Shown here: positions 23,047-31,755 of the stretch, piece after piece
Position numbering within the stretch: the stretch's first letter is position 1
How the letters are laid out: every line of letters starts with the position of its first letter
Assembly: GCA_900552715.1 (NCBI GenBank)
Contig: USAV01000007.1
Location: forward strand, 1 to 34,918
DNA: 34,918 nt
Reading direction: 5' to 3'
Source of the DNA: an uncultured Veillonella sp.
GTDB lineage: Bacteria > Bacillota > Negativicutes > Veillonellales > Veillonellaceae
Made by a program: the position numbers and the translations under genes
Notes under the pieces: model-generated
The model's database searches: none
Seen by the model: only the letters and a program-made list of their open reading frames with translations
What the model was told of the DNA's origin: nothing

Positions 23047-23907
23047 TTAACCTTTCTTATGTAAAAAATCTAATACCGCTTGTTCAAAGGCCTGCGGTTT
23101 TTCTATATGTACATTATGTCCCGCCCCTTCGACGACGACATGTTTAAAGTTTGGCAACTTGCCAAATACATCTCTTCCTATTGTAGTATATTTTGTATCT
23201 AATGCGCCACTCACATATAGGCCTTTACATGATAATTTATCTAACTGATCACCTATATACGGCATGATACCTTGGCCGGACCCACGAAGGGTACATGCTA
23301 ATGCGTATGGGCTATTATGAGAACGACGTAAATGAATTAATTCAGTGACCGCTGGTAAAAGCTGTTTTTGACTTTCAAAAATAGGAGCCTCCGCCCAACG
23401 GGAAGCGAACCAAGAACCATCGTTATGTTCGATTTGGTACGCTAATTCTTCATCGGCCTTGCGCCGTTCTGCTCGTTCAGCTTCTGAAGCAATCCCTACA
23501 GAGCCACTTTCAAGGATAATCCCTTGAATTTCGCTATCATACTGTAATGCATAAGAAAGCGCTATACGGGCCCCCATGGAATAGCCCATGAGATAATATC
23601 TATCACCAACCATGTGATAGATAACGGTATGCAAATCCTCTATCATTTTAGGAATTGTATAGGCCTCATCCTCATCAGGAATATCAGAATCACCATGACC
23701 AATTAAATCGATACGGATTAAACGATAGCCTGGTAGGTTAATGGAGTCCCAAGTATAACTAGATTCCGAAAATCCATGAAAACACACGATAGGCTCACCA
23801 TCGCCTACCACAGTCAAGCCATAGCGATAGTCGCCCAAATCAAAATACATGCGCTGCGCGGGATTGCATAAAGCATTATCTACAATACTGCAAAAATACT
23901 GACTCAT
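23047..23907 (-). CDS. menH: SHCHC synthase (alpha/beta hydrolase)
   Basis: 286 aa. Alpha/beta-hydrolase fold that eliminates pyruvate from SEPHCHC. The nucleophile is in LMGYSMGARIAL, the acid in SGALDTKY, and the His in GAGHNVHIEKP. The HGFSESSYTW oxyanion loop is near residue 45. It overlaps menD by 4 bases (ATGA). Without operon context it would be only a generic hydrolase. Confidence 0.88.
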   Translation of the reverse strand: MSQYFCSIVDNALCNPAQRMYFDLGDYRYGLTVVGDGEPIVCFHGFSESSYTWDSINLPGYRLIRIDLIGHGDSDIPDEDEAYTIPKMIEDLHTVIYHMVGDRYYLMGYSMGARIALSYALQYDSEIQGIILESGSVGIASEAERAERRKADEELAYQIEHNDGSWFASRWAEAPIFESQKQLLPAVTELIHLRRSHNSPYALACTLRGSGQGIMPYIGDQLDKLSCKGLYVSGALDTKYTTIGRDVFGKLPNFKHVVVEGAGHNVHIEKPQAFEQAVLDFLHKKG

Positions 23908-25694
23908 AGTAATGCCTCCATATCAACTGAAACCTTCGTATATTTCTTATGCAATTCTCTGCTATATTCCCTATTTGTAGGAATTTCAATGATATGAACG
24001 CCTGTTTCTTGACTAACATTAGCCAATACAGAACTCAACTCATCGGGGCTGGAGATTTTAGTATAGCCACAACCATAGAGTTTTGCAGCCCCACTGTAAT
24101 CTAAACCTTGTGATGTAGAGAACAAGTAGTCAAAATGCTTTGTCCCCTTTTGAGGTAAGTATTCAAAAATACCGCCGCCATCATTATTATGCAAAATAAT
24201 AGTTAAGTTTAAATTATGGGTTTTCGCTACCGCCAAGCCATTCAAATCATGGAACAAGGATAAATCCCCTGTCACTAGATATGTAGGTTTACCATTTGTT
24301 GCCAGTCCTAGAGCCGTAGAAATAGTGCCATCAATACCATTGACACCTCGATTACCGTAAAGAACCGCCTTAGATTCTCCACTGAACCAGAAGTAATCAA
24401 AATCGCGAATCGTCATACTGTTGGCAACAAAAATTTGTCCATCTTCTGGGATGTGTTCTTGTAACTCGCGTATGGTTCGACCTTCAAAGCAATGAGGCTC
24501 ATCGATAGCTGTACTTAGTTGCTTTTTACCCTCTTGATCTAGCCGTTGCCATATTTTTAAGTACGTATCATAGCTATTATTTTTGCCATACAAATGTGTA
24601 AATACATCAATGCTAGCTTGCACATGCATGGTAGTTTTACCTGTTGGGTTCATGGAGTCCATCGTAGGATTTACCTCGATATACTCCACATCAGTCCAGC
24701 TAGCAATCATCTGTTGTACACGTTTAGATACAACGATTTGGCCAAACTGAATTACACAATCTGGTTTTAACTCATGCCAAAGAGCTTGCTCTGCTAACAA
24801 CGCATCATACGTAGAGATAACAACATTATTAGTATCAATCCCCTCTTTATTGCTTTGATTATCTGCCGAGTTATAACATCGTCTTACATTAGACAATGGA
24901 TCAGCCAAAATAGGGGCTTGTAAAGCCTCCCCATAGGAACGAATCGTATTAGCTTCATCTATATCGATCTGCGGGCCTGCTAGGATAAGGATACGCTCAT
25001 ATCTTTCAAGTAAATCGTTAATCTCGTTTGCTCCATCATTTCCATGAGCAATATCAATTGCATTATTAATATGAGTCAAATTATTTCTATTATCACAGCC
25101 AAACACACCTCTATAGTTTGGCTTAACCACTTTAAAGGAACTGCGACCAGCCTCAAAATGGTTACGGCTCAATTCTGGCACCAATGGTTCAAAGAGAGGC
25201 ACATTAATATGGACTGGCCCTTTTTTCGTATCCATCGCTTTCATATACGCTTTACGCGCTACTTGGCGAGGATATGTATAGTAATGAGATTCTTGAGGCA
25301 CAGCTAATTCTTCAAAATAATTGACCGCAGTGCCAAAGATTTTATGTTGATCTACAGTCTGAGGAGCCCCTACATGCAATAACGTATGAGGTCTATCAGC
25401 AGATAGTACAATGAGCGGTACCCCGCTATATTGAGCTTCCAAAACAGCTGGCAAATAATGGGCCACAGCCGAACCTGAAGTACATACGAGTACAGTCGGT
25501 TCTTTATGAGCCTTTGCAATGCCAAGAGCCATAAAACTAGCAGAGCGCTCATCTATATTCATATAGGTTTCAAATCCTTCATGCTCCTTGAACAGCATGG
25601 CCATCGTCGTAGAACGAGAACCAGGGCTAAACACCGCATGACGGACGCCGAGTTGGTAGAACTCGTCTACCAAGGCAGCAATATATTCATTCAT
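23904..25694 (-). CDS. menD: SEPHCHC synthase
   Basis: Thiamine-diphosphate enzyme of 596 aa that adds a 2-oxoglutarate-derived succinyl unit to isochorismate. The N-terminal Pyr domain shows VFSPGSRSTTMA and DERSASFMALGIAKA with the catalytic Glu; the PP domain shows GDLSLFHDLNGL..NNDGGGIFEYLP, the cofactor and Mg binding motif. I start it at the ATG at 25692-25694, which has AGGGA upstream; five codons of upstream frame precede it. It lies 39 bases after menF. Confidence 0.95.
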   Translation of the reverse strand: MNEYIAALVDEFYQLGVRHAVFSPGSRSTTMAMLFKEHEGFETYMNIDERSASFMALGIAKAHKEPTVLVCTSGSAVAHYLPAVLEAQYSGVPLIVLSADRPHTLLHVGAPQTVDQHKIFGTAVNYFEELAVPQESHYYTYPRQVARKAYMKAMDTKKGPVHINVPLFEPLVPELSRNHFEAGRSSFKVVKPNYRGVFGCDNRNNLTHINNAIDIAHGNDGANEINDLLERYERILILAGPQIDIDEANTIRSYGEALQAPILADPLSNVRRCYNSADNQSNKEGIDTNNVVISTYDALLAEQALWHELKPDCVIQFGQIVVSKRVQQMIASWTDVEYIEVNPTMDSMNPTGKTTMHVQASIDVFTHLYGKNNSYDTYLKIWQRLDQEGKKQLSTAIDEPHCFEGRTIRELQEHIPEDGQIFVANSMTIRDFDYFWFSGESKAVLYGNRGVNGIDGTISTALGLATNGKPTYLVTGDLSLFHDLNGLAVAKTHNLNLTIILHNNDGGGIFEYLPQKGTKHFDYLFSTSQGLDYSGAAKLYGCGYTKISSPDELSSVLANVSQETGVHIIEIPTNREYSRELHKKYTKVSVDMEALL

Positions 25695-25733
25695 TATATT
25701 CCCTTTCAAACACCCCTAGAGGTACGGAAACAA

Positions 25734-26876
25734 TTATAAAGCATCAAGAATGGTGCGCATTTTATTATTAGTTTCAGCGTATTCTTCATCCGCATCAGAA
25801 TCGGCTACAACGCCACATCCTGCATAGGCATACAATACATTATCCATAATAAGAGCAGATCGAATAGCAACCACAACGATGCCGTCCCCCATATCTTTCA
25901 TAAAGCCAAATGGTGCTGCGTACATACCGCGCTCATGGGCTTCATACTCTTGTAATAAGGCTAGAGCCTTTTCTCGAGGTTCACCACCAAGGGCTGGCGT
26001 AGGATGTAATAATTTGGCCCATTCCACAAGAGATTTTGTACTATCCTTTGCGGTAATTATGGTACGCAAATGATAGAGGTGAGATAACTCCATAATACCG
26101 GTTTCCCCCACCGTAACATCTGGAGTAATTTGTTTCATCGTATTCACGATACGGTCACGAACAATATTATGTTCAACGATATTTTTTGTATTAGTTAGTA
26201 ATTGTTCCTTCGTCCACCCGTTAGGACCATCCTTTGGAGCAGTACCAGCTAAGGCATAGCTTAATATTTCACTACCGCGATGGCGCACTAAAATTTCTGG
26301 CGATGCCCCTACAAAGGTACGCCCATCCTTTTCATAGCCAAAGATAAAGCAATTGGGATTATTATCGACTAAATTAGCTAAGATACTTGCCACATTATAT
26401 GGTGTTTCGCTAGTGAATTCTACCTCCCGAGAAGAAACAACCTTAGTCATCTCACCGCTGCTTATGCCATTGGCAATAGCATTCATCAAACGGTCCCAAT
26501 CCGCCTTATCATCACTGGTTTCTTTGTAGTTGTGATGAACTCGAGGCACCTCATAATTCTCAATCGGTACACTTTCACCAGCATGTAGATAGAAGGACTC
26601 TCCATTTTCTACGATGTAATAATGGGTAAAAGCAATCATTTCATGGCCCATATTAGACCATTTAGGATCTTTTACAGTATCAAAAAAAGTATCCCCATAA
26701 AATACATACGCATAATTATGGCGATCGTCATCATCTTTAACCGTCGCTAGACGTTTAGCGCCCACAACGATGCGGTCACTTTGGCGATCCACCCAAAATA
26801 CACGTTCTTCATTGGGGAAATTCATCCAAAATGATACCGGACTATTCAGTTTTAACGGTTCTTTGTTATATTTCAT
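25734..26876 (-). CDS. menF: Isochorismate synthase
   Basis: Chorismate-binding enzyme of 380 aa, first committed step of menaquinone synthesis. The C-terminal catalytic domain has VGASPEILVRHRG, YALAGTAPKDG, ETGIMELSHLYHLRT, HPTPALGGEPREKAL and the Mg-site AGCGVVADSDADEEYAET. The start at 26874-26876 has no clear Shine-Dalgarno; the next Met (26823-26825) has none either, so initiation may be weak or regulated through the leader. First gene of the men operon, with an attenuator-like leader. Confidence 0.92.
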   Translation of the reverse strand: MKYNKEPLKLNSPVSFWMNFPNEERVFWVDRQSDRIVVGAKRLATVKDDDDRHNYAYVFYGDTFFDTVKDPKWSNMGHEMIAFTHYYIVENGESFYLHAGESVPIENYEVPRVHHNYKETSDDKADWDRLMNAIANGISSGEMTKVVSSREVEFTSETPYNVASILANLVDNNPNCFIFGYEKDGRTFVGASPEILVRHRGSEILSYALAGTAPKDGPNGWTKEQLLTNTKNIVEHNIVRDRIVNTMKQITPDVTVGETGIMELSHLYHLRTIITAKDSTKSLVEWAKLLHPTPALGGEPREKALALLQEYEAHERGMYAAPFGFMKDMGDGIVVVAIRSALIMDNVLYAYAGCGVVADSDADEEYAETNNKMRTILDAL

Positions 26877-26911
26877 AGTTGTATGTCGCTATACAAAAAA
26901 TAGACTATAGT

Positions 26912-26955
26912 AAAAACACCTAATATGTAGAAGATGTACTTCTACACATTAGGCG
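26912..26955 (-). terminator. Terminator in the menF leader
   Basis: A 17-base stem in minus-strand RNA (about 26917-26933 with 26939-26955, including two G-U wobbles) followed by UUUUU. It lies between the promoter and menF, 35 bases before the start codon, so it must control menF rather than end another gene. Confidence 0.75.
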
Positions 26956-26968
26956 CCATCAATAGATT

Positions 26969-27022
26969 TCAAAATTTTCGAGATGAGCCTAACGCCATCA
27001 CACGTTGGTGGGCCCTCTTCAT
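26969..27022 (-). CDS. Possible menF leader peptide
   Basis: A 17-codon ORF (MKRAHQRVMALGSSRKF) whose ATG lies only a few bases after the predicted transcript start, so it would be leaderless, with no Shine-Dalgarno. Its translation would disrupt the first pairing of the leader. Low confidence: short ORFs are common. Confidence 0.25.
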   Translation of the reverse strand: MKRAHQRVMALGSSRKF

Positions 27023-27031
27023 GTCTACATT

Positions 27032-27040
27032 ATTATAACA
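27032..27040 (-). promoter_or_regulatory. Promoter of the men operon
   Basis: Extended -10 TGTTATAAT on the minus strand (TATAAT at 27032-27037 with TGn in front). No good -35 is seen, which fits an extended -10 promoter. The predicted start is near 27025. Confidence 0.5.
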
Positions 27041-27066
27041 TAGGTACCCATTAAAAGGTAGAAAAT

Positions 27067-27112
27067 AAAAACCTCTACACCACATGCGCTATACATAAAT
27101 GTAGAGGTTTTT
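27067..27112 (-). terminator. Terminator of the pur operon
   Basis: AAAAACCTCTACA (27067-27079) with TGTAGAGGTTTTT (27100-27112), a 13-base stem, and T-rich flanks on the minus strand. It lies 63 bases past the purD stop. Confidence 0.82.
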
Positions 27113-27174
27113 ATATTTTGAAATGCTATTGTACTATTTAAATACATGTTTACATGATTTAAAAGATCTTTAGT

Positions 27175-28437
27175 TTATTTGAAAGCTTTCGCCCCAATAT
27201 CTGTACGGTATTGCATGCCCTCAAAATCGATGTGTTCTATACGTTCATAAGCTCTATCAAGTGCCGTTCTAAGGTCTTTACCAAGGCCCACAACGCCAAG
27301 CACGCGACCACCATTTGTGACATACTCTTCACCTACTAGTTTAGTGCTAGAGTGGAATACGATGGTTGTATCATGTTGTTTAATATCACCATGAATCACA
27401 TCACCCTTGGAAGATGTTTCAGGATATCCTTTAGAAGCAAGAATGACACAAGCGGCAGAGGAGTCTTTCCATTTCACCATATCAGCTGTCAAATTGCCTG
27501 TAGCACAAGCCATCATGATTTGACCTAAATCACCATCAAGTAATGGCAATACAACTTGTGTTTCTGGATCGCCAAAACGTGCATTAAACTCTACAACCTT
27601 AGGACCTTGAGGCGTAATCATAAGACCTGCATAGAGACAACCTACATAAGGCATCCCCTCTTTTTGCATGGCCGCCACCATAGGTTCTAAGATTGTTTTC
27701 ATCGCTTCATCACGCAATGTATCAGTAAGCACTGGCGCCGGTGCATAGGTGCCCATACCGCCTGTATTAGGCCCTTTATCACCATCAAAGATACGTTTAT
27801 GATCTTGAGACGCAATCATAGGCACCACAGTCTTGCTATCTACAAAGGCAAGTAAGCTCGCTTCTTCGCCTTCCATGAATTCTTCGATAACAACGGTGCT
27901 ACCGGCCTCGCCAAAGCGATTACCGCTAAGCATATCTTCTACAGCTGCATTCGCTTCTTCCACGGTCATTGCTACTACAACGCCCTTACCAGCTGCCAAG
28001 CCGTCAGCTTTCACCACGATGGGAGCACCTGTTTGAGCGATAAATTCTTTTGCTTCGTCTACCTTGTGGAATACACCATACGCAGCAGTAGGTATGTTAT
28101 ATTTTTTCATAAGGTCTTTGGCAAATACCTTAGACCCTTCTAATTGAGCAGCCGCTTTAGATGGACCAAACACAGGAATTCCAGCTACATTGAGTGCATC
28201 TGCTAGTCCTGCTACAAGAGGAGCCTCTGGACCAACAACAACTAAATCAACGTGATTATCTTTCAAAAAACGAATTAAATGATCCCTTTGCTGCCAATCA
28301 ATGCCGACTAGCTCTGCACAATCTGACATGGCTGCACTGCCAGGAATGGCATATACCTTTGTTACGCTAGGGCTGATGGACAATCGCCATGCCAATGCAT
28401 GTTCGCGGCCGCCGTTACCGATTACACATACTTTCAT
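27175..28437 (-). CDS. purD: Phosphoribosylamine-glycine ligase
   Basis: 420 aa ATP-grasp enzyme that makes GAR from phosphoribosylamine and glycine. N-terminal VIGNGGREHALAWRL, ATP-grasp domain with KADGLAAGKGVVV and DHKRIFDGDKGPNTGGMGTYAP, then VVEFNARFGDPETQVVLPLL. Last gene of the operon, with a GGAGGA binding site. A GC-rich palindrome-like segment (GGCGTTTAGGCGCC) lies directly before that site and could hide it. Confidence 0.96.
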   Translation of the reverse strand: MKVCVIGNGGREHALAWRLSISPSVTKVYAIPGSAAMSDCAELVGIDWQQRDHLIRFLKDNHVDLVVVGPEAPLVAGLADALNVAGIPVFGPSKAAAQLEGSKVFAKDLMKKYNIPTAAYGVFHKVDEAKEFIAQTGAPIVVKADGLAAGKGVVVAMTVEEANAAVEDMLSGNRFGEAGSTVVIEEFMEGEEASLLAFVDSKTVVPMIASQDHKRIFDGDKGPNTGGMGTYAPAPVLTDTLRDEAMKTILEPMVAAMQKEGMPYVGCLYAGLMITPQGPKVVEFNARFGDPETQVVLPLLDGDLGQIMMACATGNLTADMVKWKDSSAACVILASKGYPETSSKGDVIHGDIKQHDTTIVFHSSTKLVGEEYVTNGGRVLGVVGLGKDLRTALDRAYERIEHIDFEGMQYRTDIGAKAFK

Positions 28438-28447
28438 AAGTCCTCCA

Positions 28448-28468
28448 TCGGCGCCTAAACGCCATCAA
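28448..28468 (-). repeat. Short element shared between the purD binding-site region and the menF leader
   Basis: Minus strand TGATGGCGTTTAGGCGCC here resembles TGATGGCGTTAGGC in the menF leader (complement of 26987-27000), with one inserted base; TGATGGCGCC recurs at 26951-26960. Here GGCG and CGCC can form a hairpin a few bases before the purD binding site. The remaining 28470-28529 carries a 7-base inverted repeat (28485-28509) only. Confidence 0.4.
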
Positions 28469-28529
28469 GTTCATAGTAGAAGAAATAGTTAGTAATTGTG
28501 CTTAACTATAAGCTAAATATCTCAACCGA

Positions 28530-30059
28530 TTAATGTTTAAAGTGGCGAATGCTTGTAAACACCATAGCAATCCCTGCTTCGTCAGCAGCTTTGATGGATT
28601 CTTCATCGCGAATGGATCCACCTGGTTGAATAATGGCTGCAATACCATGTCTTGCCGCTGTCTCTACAGTATCGCCGAATGGGAAGAATGCATCAGAAGC
28701 TAATACAGCGCCTTTAGCAGCTTCACCAGCTTGTTCAAGGGCAATTTTCGCAGAACCAACGCGGTTCATTTGACCCGCCCCAACACCGAGGGTACGTTTT
28801 TCATTAGAAATCAAAATAGCGTTGGATTTTACATGTTTTACAAGCTTCCAAGCAAATTCAAGGGCTTTCCATTGTTCCTCTGTTGGTTGTACCTTCGTAA
28901 CCACTTTATAGTGAGCGCGGTCTTCTTGGATATCATCCTCTGTTTGCACCAATAGACCACCAGAGACTTTTTTCACTGTCACTTGTCCAGACTCAGGTTT
29001 AGATAACTCGATGAGACGAATATTCTTCTTTGCTTCAAGGATGTGTAATGCGTCTTTGGTGAAAGCAGGTGCCATGATGACTTCTAAGAAAATTTTGCTC
29101 ATTTCTCCTGCAGTAGCTGCATCGACTTCACGGTTTAAAGCCACGATACCACCAAAGGCAGATACGGAGTCTGCTTCGTAAGCATTTACATAAGCATCAT
29201 GCAATATAGCTGCTGTAGCTGCACCACATGGGTTTGTATGCTTAATAATACATGCTGCAGGCTCTGTAAACTCCCACACCATATTCCAAGCTGCTTCCAT
29301 ATCTACGATGTTGTTATAGGAAAGCTCTTTGCCATGGAGTTGTTTCAAGGCCCCCATTCCATGAGCTTTACCGATTTCTTTATAGAATGCCGCTTTTTGA
29401 TGCGGATTTTCACCATACCGAAGGTCTGTTACCTTTTCATAAGCACTTAAATATTCTGGAGGTGTAGAACCTTCGTTTAAGATACCGCTCATGTAGTTAG
29501 CAATAGCTACGTCATAGGCTGCAGTATGAGCAAAGGCTTCTTTCGCTAGACCAAAGCGATAGTCTTTAGTCAATTCTCCATGTTCTTTAAGCATTGCTAA
29601 GATTTCGTCATAATGATCTGGATTTACCACAATGCCTACATACGCATGGTTCTTCGCCGCAGAGCGCACCATGGTAGGACCACCGATATCGATATTTTCA
29701 ATGGCTTCCTCTAAGGATACATTTGGTTTTGCAATGGTTTCACGGAATGGATAGAGATTGACAACCACAAGATCGATTGGTTCAATACCATGATCTGCCA
29801 TAGCTTTTTGATGTTCCGTATTATCGCGGATTGCCAAAATACCACCATGAACCTTTGGATGTAATGTCTTTACACGGCCATCCATCATTTCAGGAAAACC
29901 AGTCAAAGACTCTACGGCTTTTGCTGCAATGCCTGCATCAGTAATGGCCTTAAGGGTACCGCCTGTAGAATAAATGGTTACACCTAATTCAACTAATCCC
30001 TTTGCAAAGTCTACAATACCTGTTTTATCAGAAACACTAAGTAATGCATTTTTAATCAT
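28530..30059 (-). CDS. purH: Bifunctional AICAR formyltransferase / IMP cyclohydrolase
   Basis: 509 aa, the last two steps to IMP. The N-terminal MGS-like cyclohydrolase domain (about 1-195) shows LLSVSDKTGIVDFAKGL, STGGT and GRVKTLHPKVHGGIL; the formyltransferase domain has RYGENPHQKAAFY, IIKHTNPCGAA and SDAFFPFGD, ending in IQPGGSIRDEE and FTSIRHFKH. Full length. The AAGGAAG binding site lies within the 24-base gap after purN. Confidence 0.97.
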   Translation of the reverse strand: MIKNALLSVSDKTGIVDFAKGLVELGVTIYSTGGTLKAITDAGIAAKAVESLTGFPEMMDGRVKTLHPKVHGGILAIRDNTEHQKAMADHGIEPIDLVVVNLYPFRETIAKPNVSLEEAIENIDIGGPTMVRSAAKNHAYVGIVVNPDHYDEILAMLKEHGELTKDYRFGLAKEAFAHTAAYDVAIANYMSGILNEGSTPPEYLSAYEKVTDLRYGENPHQKAAFYKEIGKAHGMGALKQLHGKELSYNNIVDMEAAWNMVWEFTEPAACIIKHTNPCGAATAAILHDAYVNAYEADSVSAFGGIVALNREVDAATAGEMSKIFLEVIMAPAFTKDALHILEAKKNIRLIELSKPESGQVTVKKVSGGLLVQTEDDIQEDRAHYKVVTKVQPTEEQWKALEFAWKLVKHVKSNAILISNEKRTLGVGAGQMNRVGSAKIALEQAGEAAKGAVLASDAFFPFGDTVETAARHGIAAIIQPGGSIRDEESIKAADEAGIAMVFTSIRHFKH

Positions 30060-30083
30060 CTAACGTCTTCCTTTGCTTACACA

Positions 30084-30701
30084 TCAATCTTCAATATATA
30101 CAACACGACCTTTTATAGTGAGCTTATCCTCACAAAATAGTCGCAACGCCTCTTTATACGTTTTATGCTCGATAGGCAATAATCTATCACTCAAAGTATC
30201 CTCTGTATCATCGGGTAATACAGGCACCGTATTCTGCATGATGATTGGGCCCGTATCCATTCCCGCATCAACAAAGTGTACCGTACACCCCGTAATTTTT
30301 ACGCCTCCGTCAATGGCTTGTTGATGACCATGAAGGCCTGGGAAGGATGGCAATAATGCAGGATGGATATTTAAAATCTTATGCTCATACCGTTCAATGA
30401 GCTTAGTCCCAACTATGCGCATATAACCAGCCAATACGATACCGTTCACCTTATAAGGCTCTAAGGCATCTAGCTGAGCCTGTTCAAAACTCGCTTTAGA
30501 ATCATAATCGCTACGCTCGATGACAATGAGTGGAACATCCCAAGATTTGGAACGTTCTACAATTCCTGCTGTACCATGATCTGTAATAATGACAACAAAT
30601 TCACCATTAATATAGCCGTCTTGCATGGCCTTATACAGTGCTTCACCATTAGAACCACGACCGCTAGCAAAGAGGGCTAATCGCTTTTTAGAATTACGCA
30701 T
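30084..30701 (-). CDS. purN: Phosphoribosylglycinamide formyltransferase (folate-dependent)
   Basis: 205 aa from the ATG at 30699-30701, chosen because AAGGGG lies about 11 bases upstream and because the usual family N terminus (LALFASGRGSNGEAL) follows; a 12-codon longer frame exists. The catalytic set is intact: NIHPALLPSFPG (Asn, His) and VHFVDAGMDTGPII (Asp). It overlaps the purM stop by 8 bases, so the two are coupled. Confidence 0.94.
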   Translation of the reverse strand: MRNSKKRLALFASGRGSNGEALYKAMQDGYINGEFVVIITDHGTAGIVERSKSWDVPLIVIERSDYDSKASFEQAQLDALEPYKVNGIVLAGYMRIVGTKLIERYEHKILNIHPALLPSFPGLHGHQQAIDGGVKITGCTVHFVDAGMDTGPIIMQNTVPVLPDDTEDTLSDRLLPIEHKTYKEALRLFCEDKLTIKGRVVYIED

Positions 30702-31755
30702 CGAACTCAGCCCCTTTAAGGACGACAGGACCATCACCGCTTACGATACGGCCAATTTCATAAACCGCTTCACCACGGTTGCCAAGATTTTCTTTAACCT
30801 TTGCTACATCGTTTTCATCAACGATGAGGATCATACCAATACCCATATTAAAAGTGCGGTACATTTCAGGCCATGCTACATTGCCCCATTCTTGTAATTT
30901 CGTAAATACAGGAAGTCGTGGCCATGTAGTAACATCTACCTCTGCAGTCACACCCTTTGGCAATACTCGAGGAATGTTTTCATAGAACCCACCGCCTGTA
31001 ATATGAACCATACCCTTTACAAGTTCTTGTTCAATGAGTGGTAAGACTGCTTTTGGATATAGACGTGTAGGTGTCAATAATTCTTCGCCTAAAGTCTTAC
31101 CAAACTCTGGGATGTCTGTATCAATAGATAATTGTTTGTGGTCGAATACGATTTTACGAACCAAAGAAAAACCGTTGGAATGGACACCAGAAGATGGCAA
31201 ACCTAAAATGACATCGCCCGCTTTGATACTTTCACCAGTAATCAATTTAGGACGATCAACGATACCAACGGCAAAACCAGCCACATCGTAATCATCGTCA
31301 TCGTAAAAGCCCGCCATTTCAGCAGTTTCGCCGCCCAGTAAAGCACAGCCAGACTCTTCACAAGCCTCTGCCACACCGCGCACGATATCTGCTACTTTTA
31401 CAGGATCAAGTTTACCTACTGCAATGTAGTCGAGGAAGAATAGAGGTGTAGCACCTTGTACGAGAATATCGTTAACACTCATGGCTACGCAGTCTTGTCC
31501 AATAGTATCATGCTTATCCATCATGATAGCGAAGCGCAATTTGGTGCCTACCCCATCTGTACCAGATACGAGCATAGGGTCAGACATGGAGTGACCAGCT
31601 AAGGAATAGAGGCCCCCAAAACCACCTAAATCACCAACAACACCAGGTGTGTACGTGCGTTTCACGGATTCTTTCATCAATTCTACAGCGCGATTACCAG
31701 CATCGATATCAACGCCTGCATCGCGATAGGTTAAACTAGTTTTATTCGAGCACAT
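30694..31755 (-). CDS. purM: Phosphoribosylformylglycinamidine cyclo-ligase
   Basis: AIR synthetase, 353 aa. Motifs: YRDAGVDIDAG, DGVGTKLRFA, AMSVNDILVQGATPLFFLDY, GGETAEMAGFY and HITGGGFYENIPRVLP. It overlaps purF by 14 bases; its binding site GAGGAAGGGG lies within the end of purF. Confidence 0.97.
   Translation of the reverse strand: MCSNKTSLTYRDAGVDIDAGNRAVELMKESVKRTYTPGVVGDLGGFGGLYSLAGHSMSDPMLVSGTDGVGTKLRFAIMMDKHDTIGQDCVAMSVNDILVQGATPLFFLDYIAVGKLDPVKVADIVRGVAEACEESGCALLGGETAEMAGFYDDDDYDVAGFAVGIVDRPKLITGESIKAGDVILGLPSSGVHSNGFSLVRKIVFDHKQLSIDTDIPEFGKTLGEELLTPTRLYPKAVLPLIEQELVKGMVHITGGGFYENIPRVLPKGVTAEVDVTTWPRLPVFTKLQEWGNVAWPEMYRTFNMGIGMILIVDENDVAKVKENLGNRGEAVYEIGRIVSGDGPVVLKGAEFDA

Larger units (their letters stand above)
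26877..27025 (-). promoter_or_regulatory. menF leader with antiterminator/terminator architecture
   Basis: In the minus-strand RNA, CGTTAGGC (complement of 26987-26994) can pair over 8 bases with GCCTAATG (26947-26954), which is the 5' arm of the terminator at 26912-26955. The first can instead pair with upstream GCC..AACG (AACG/CGTT, GG/CC and GAG/CTC). This gives mutually exclusive structures as in attenuators and riboswitches. No known riboswitch class is recognised. Confidence 0.5.
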
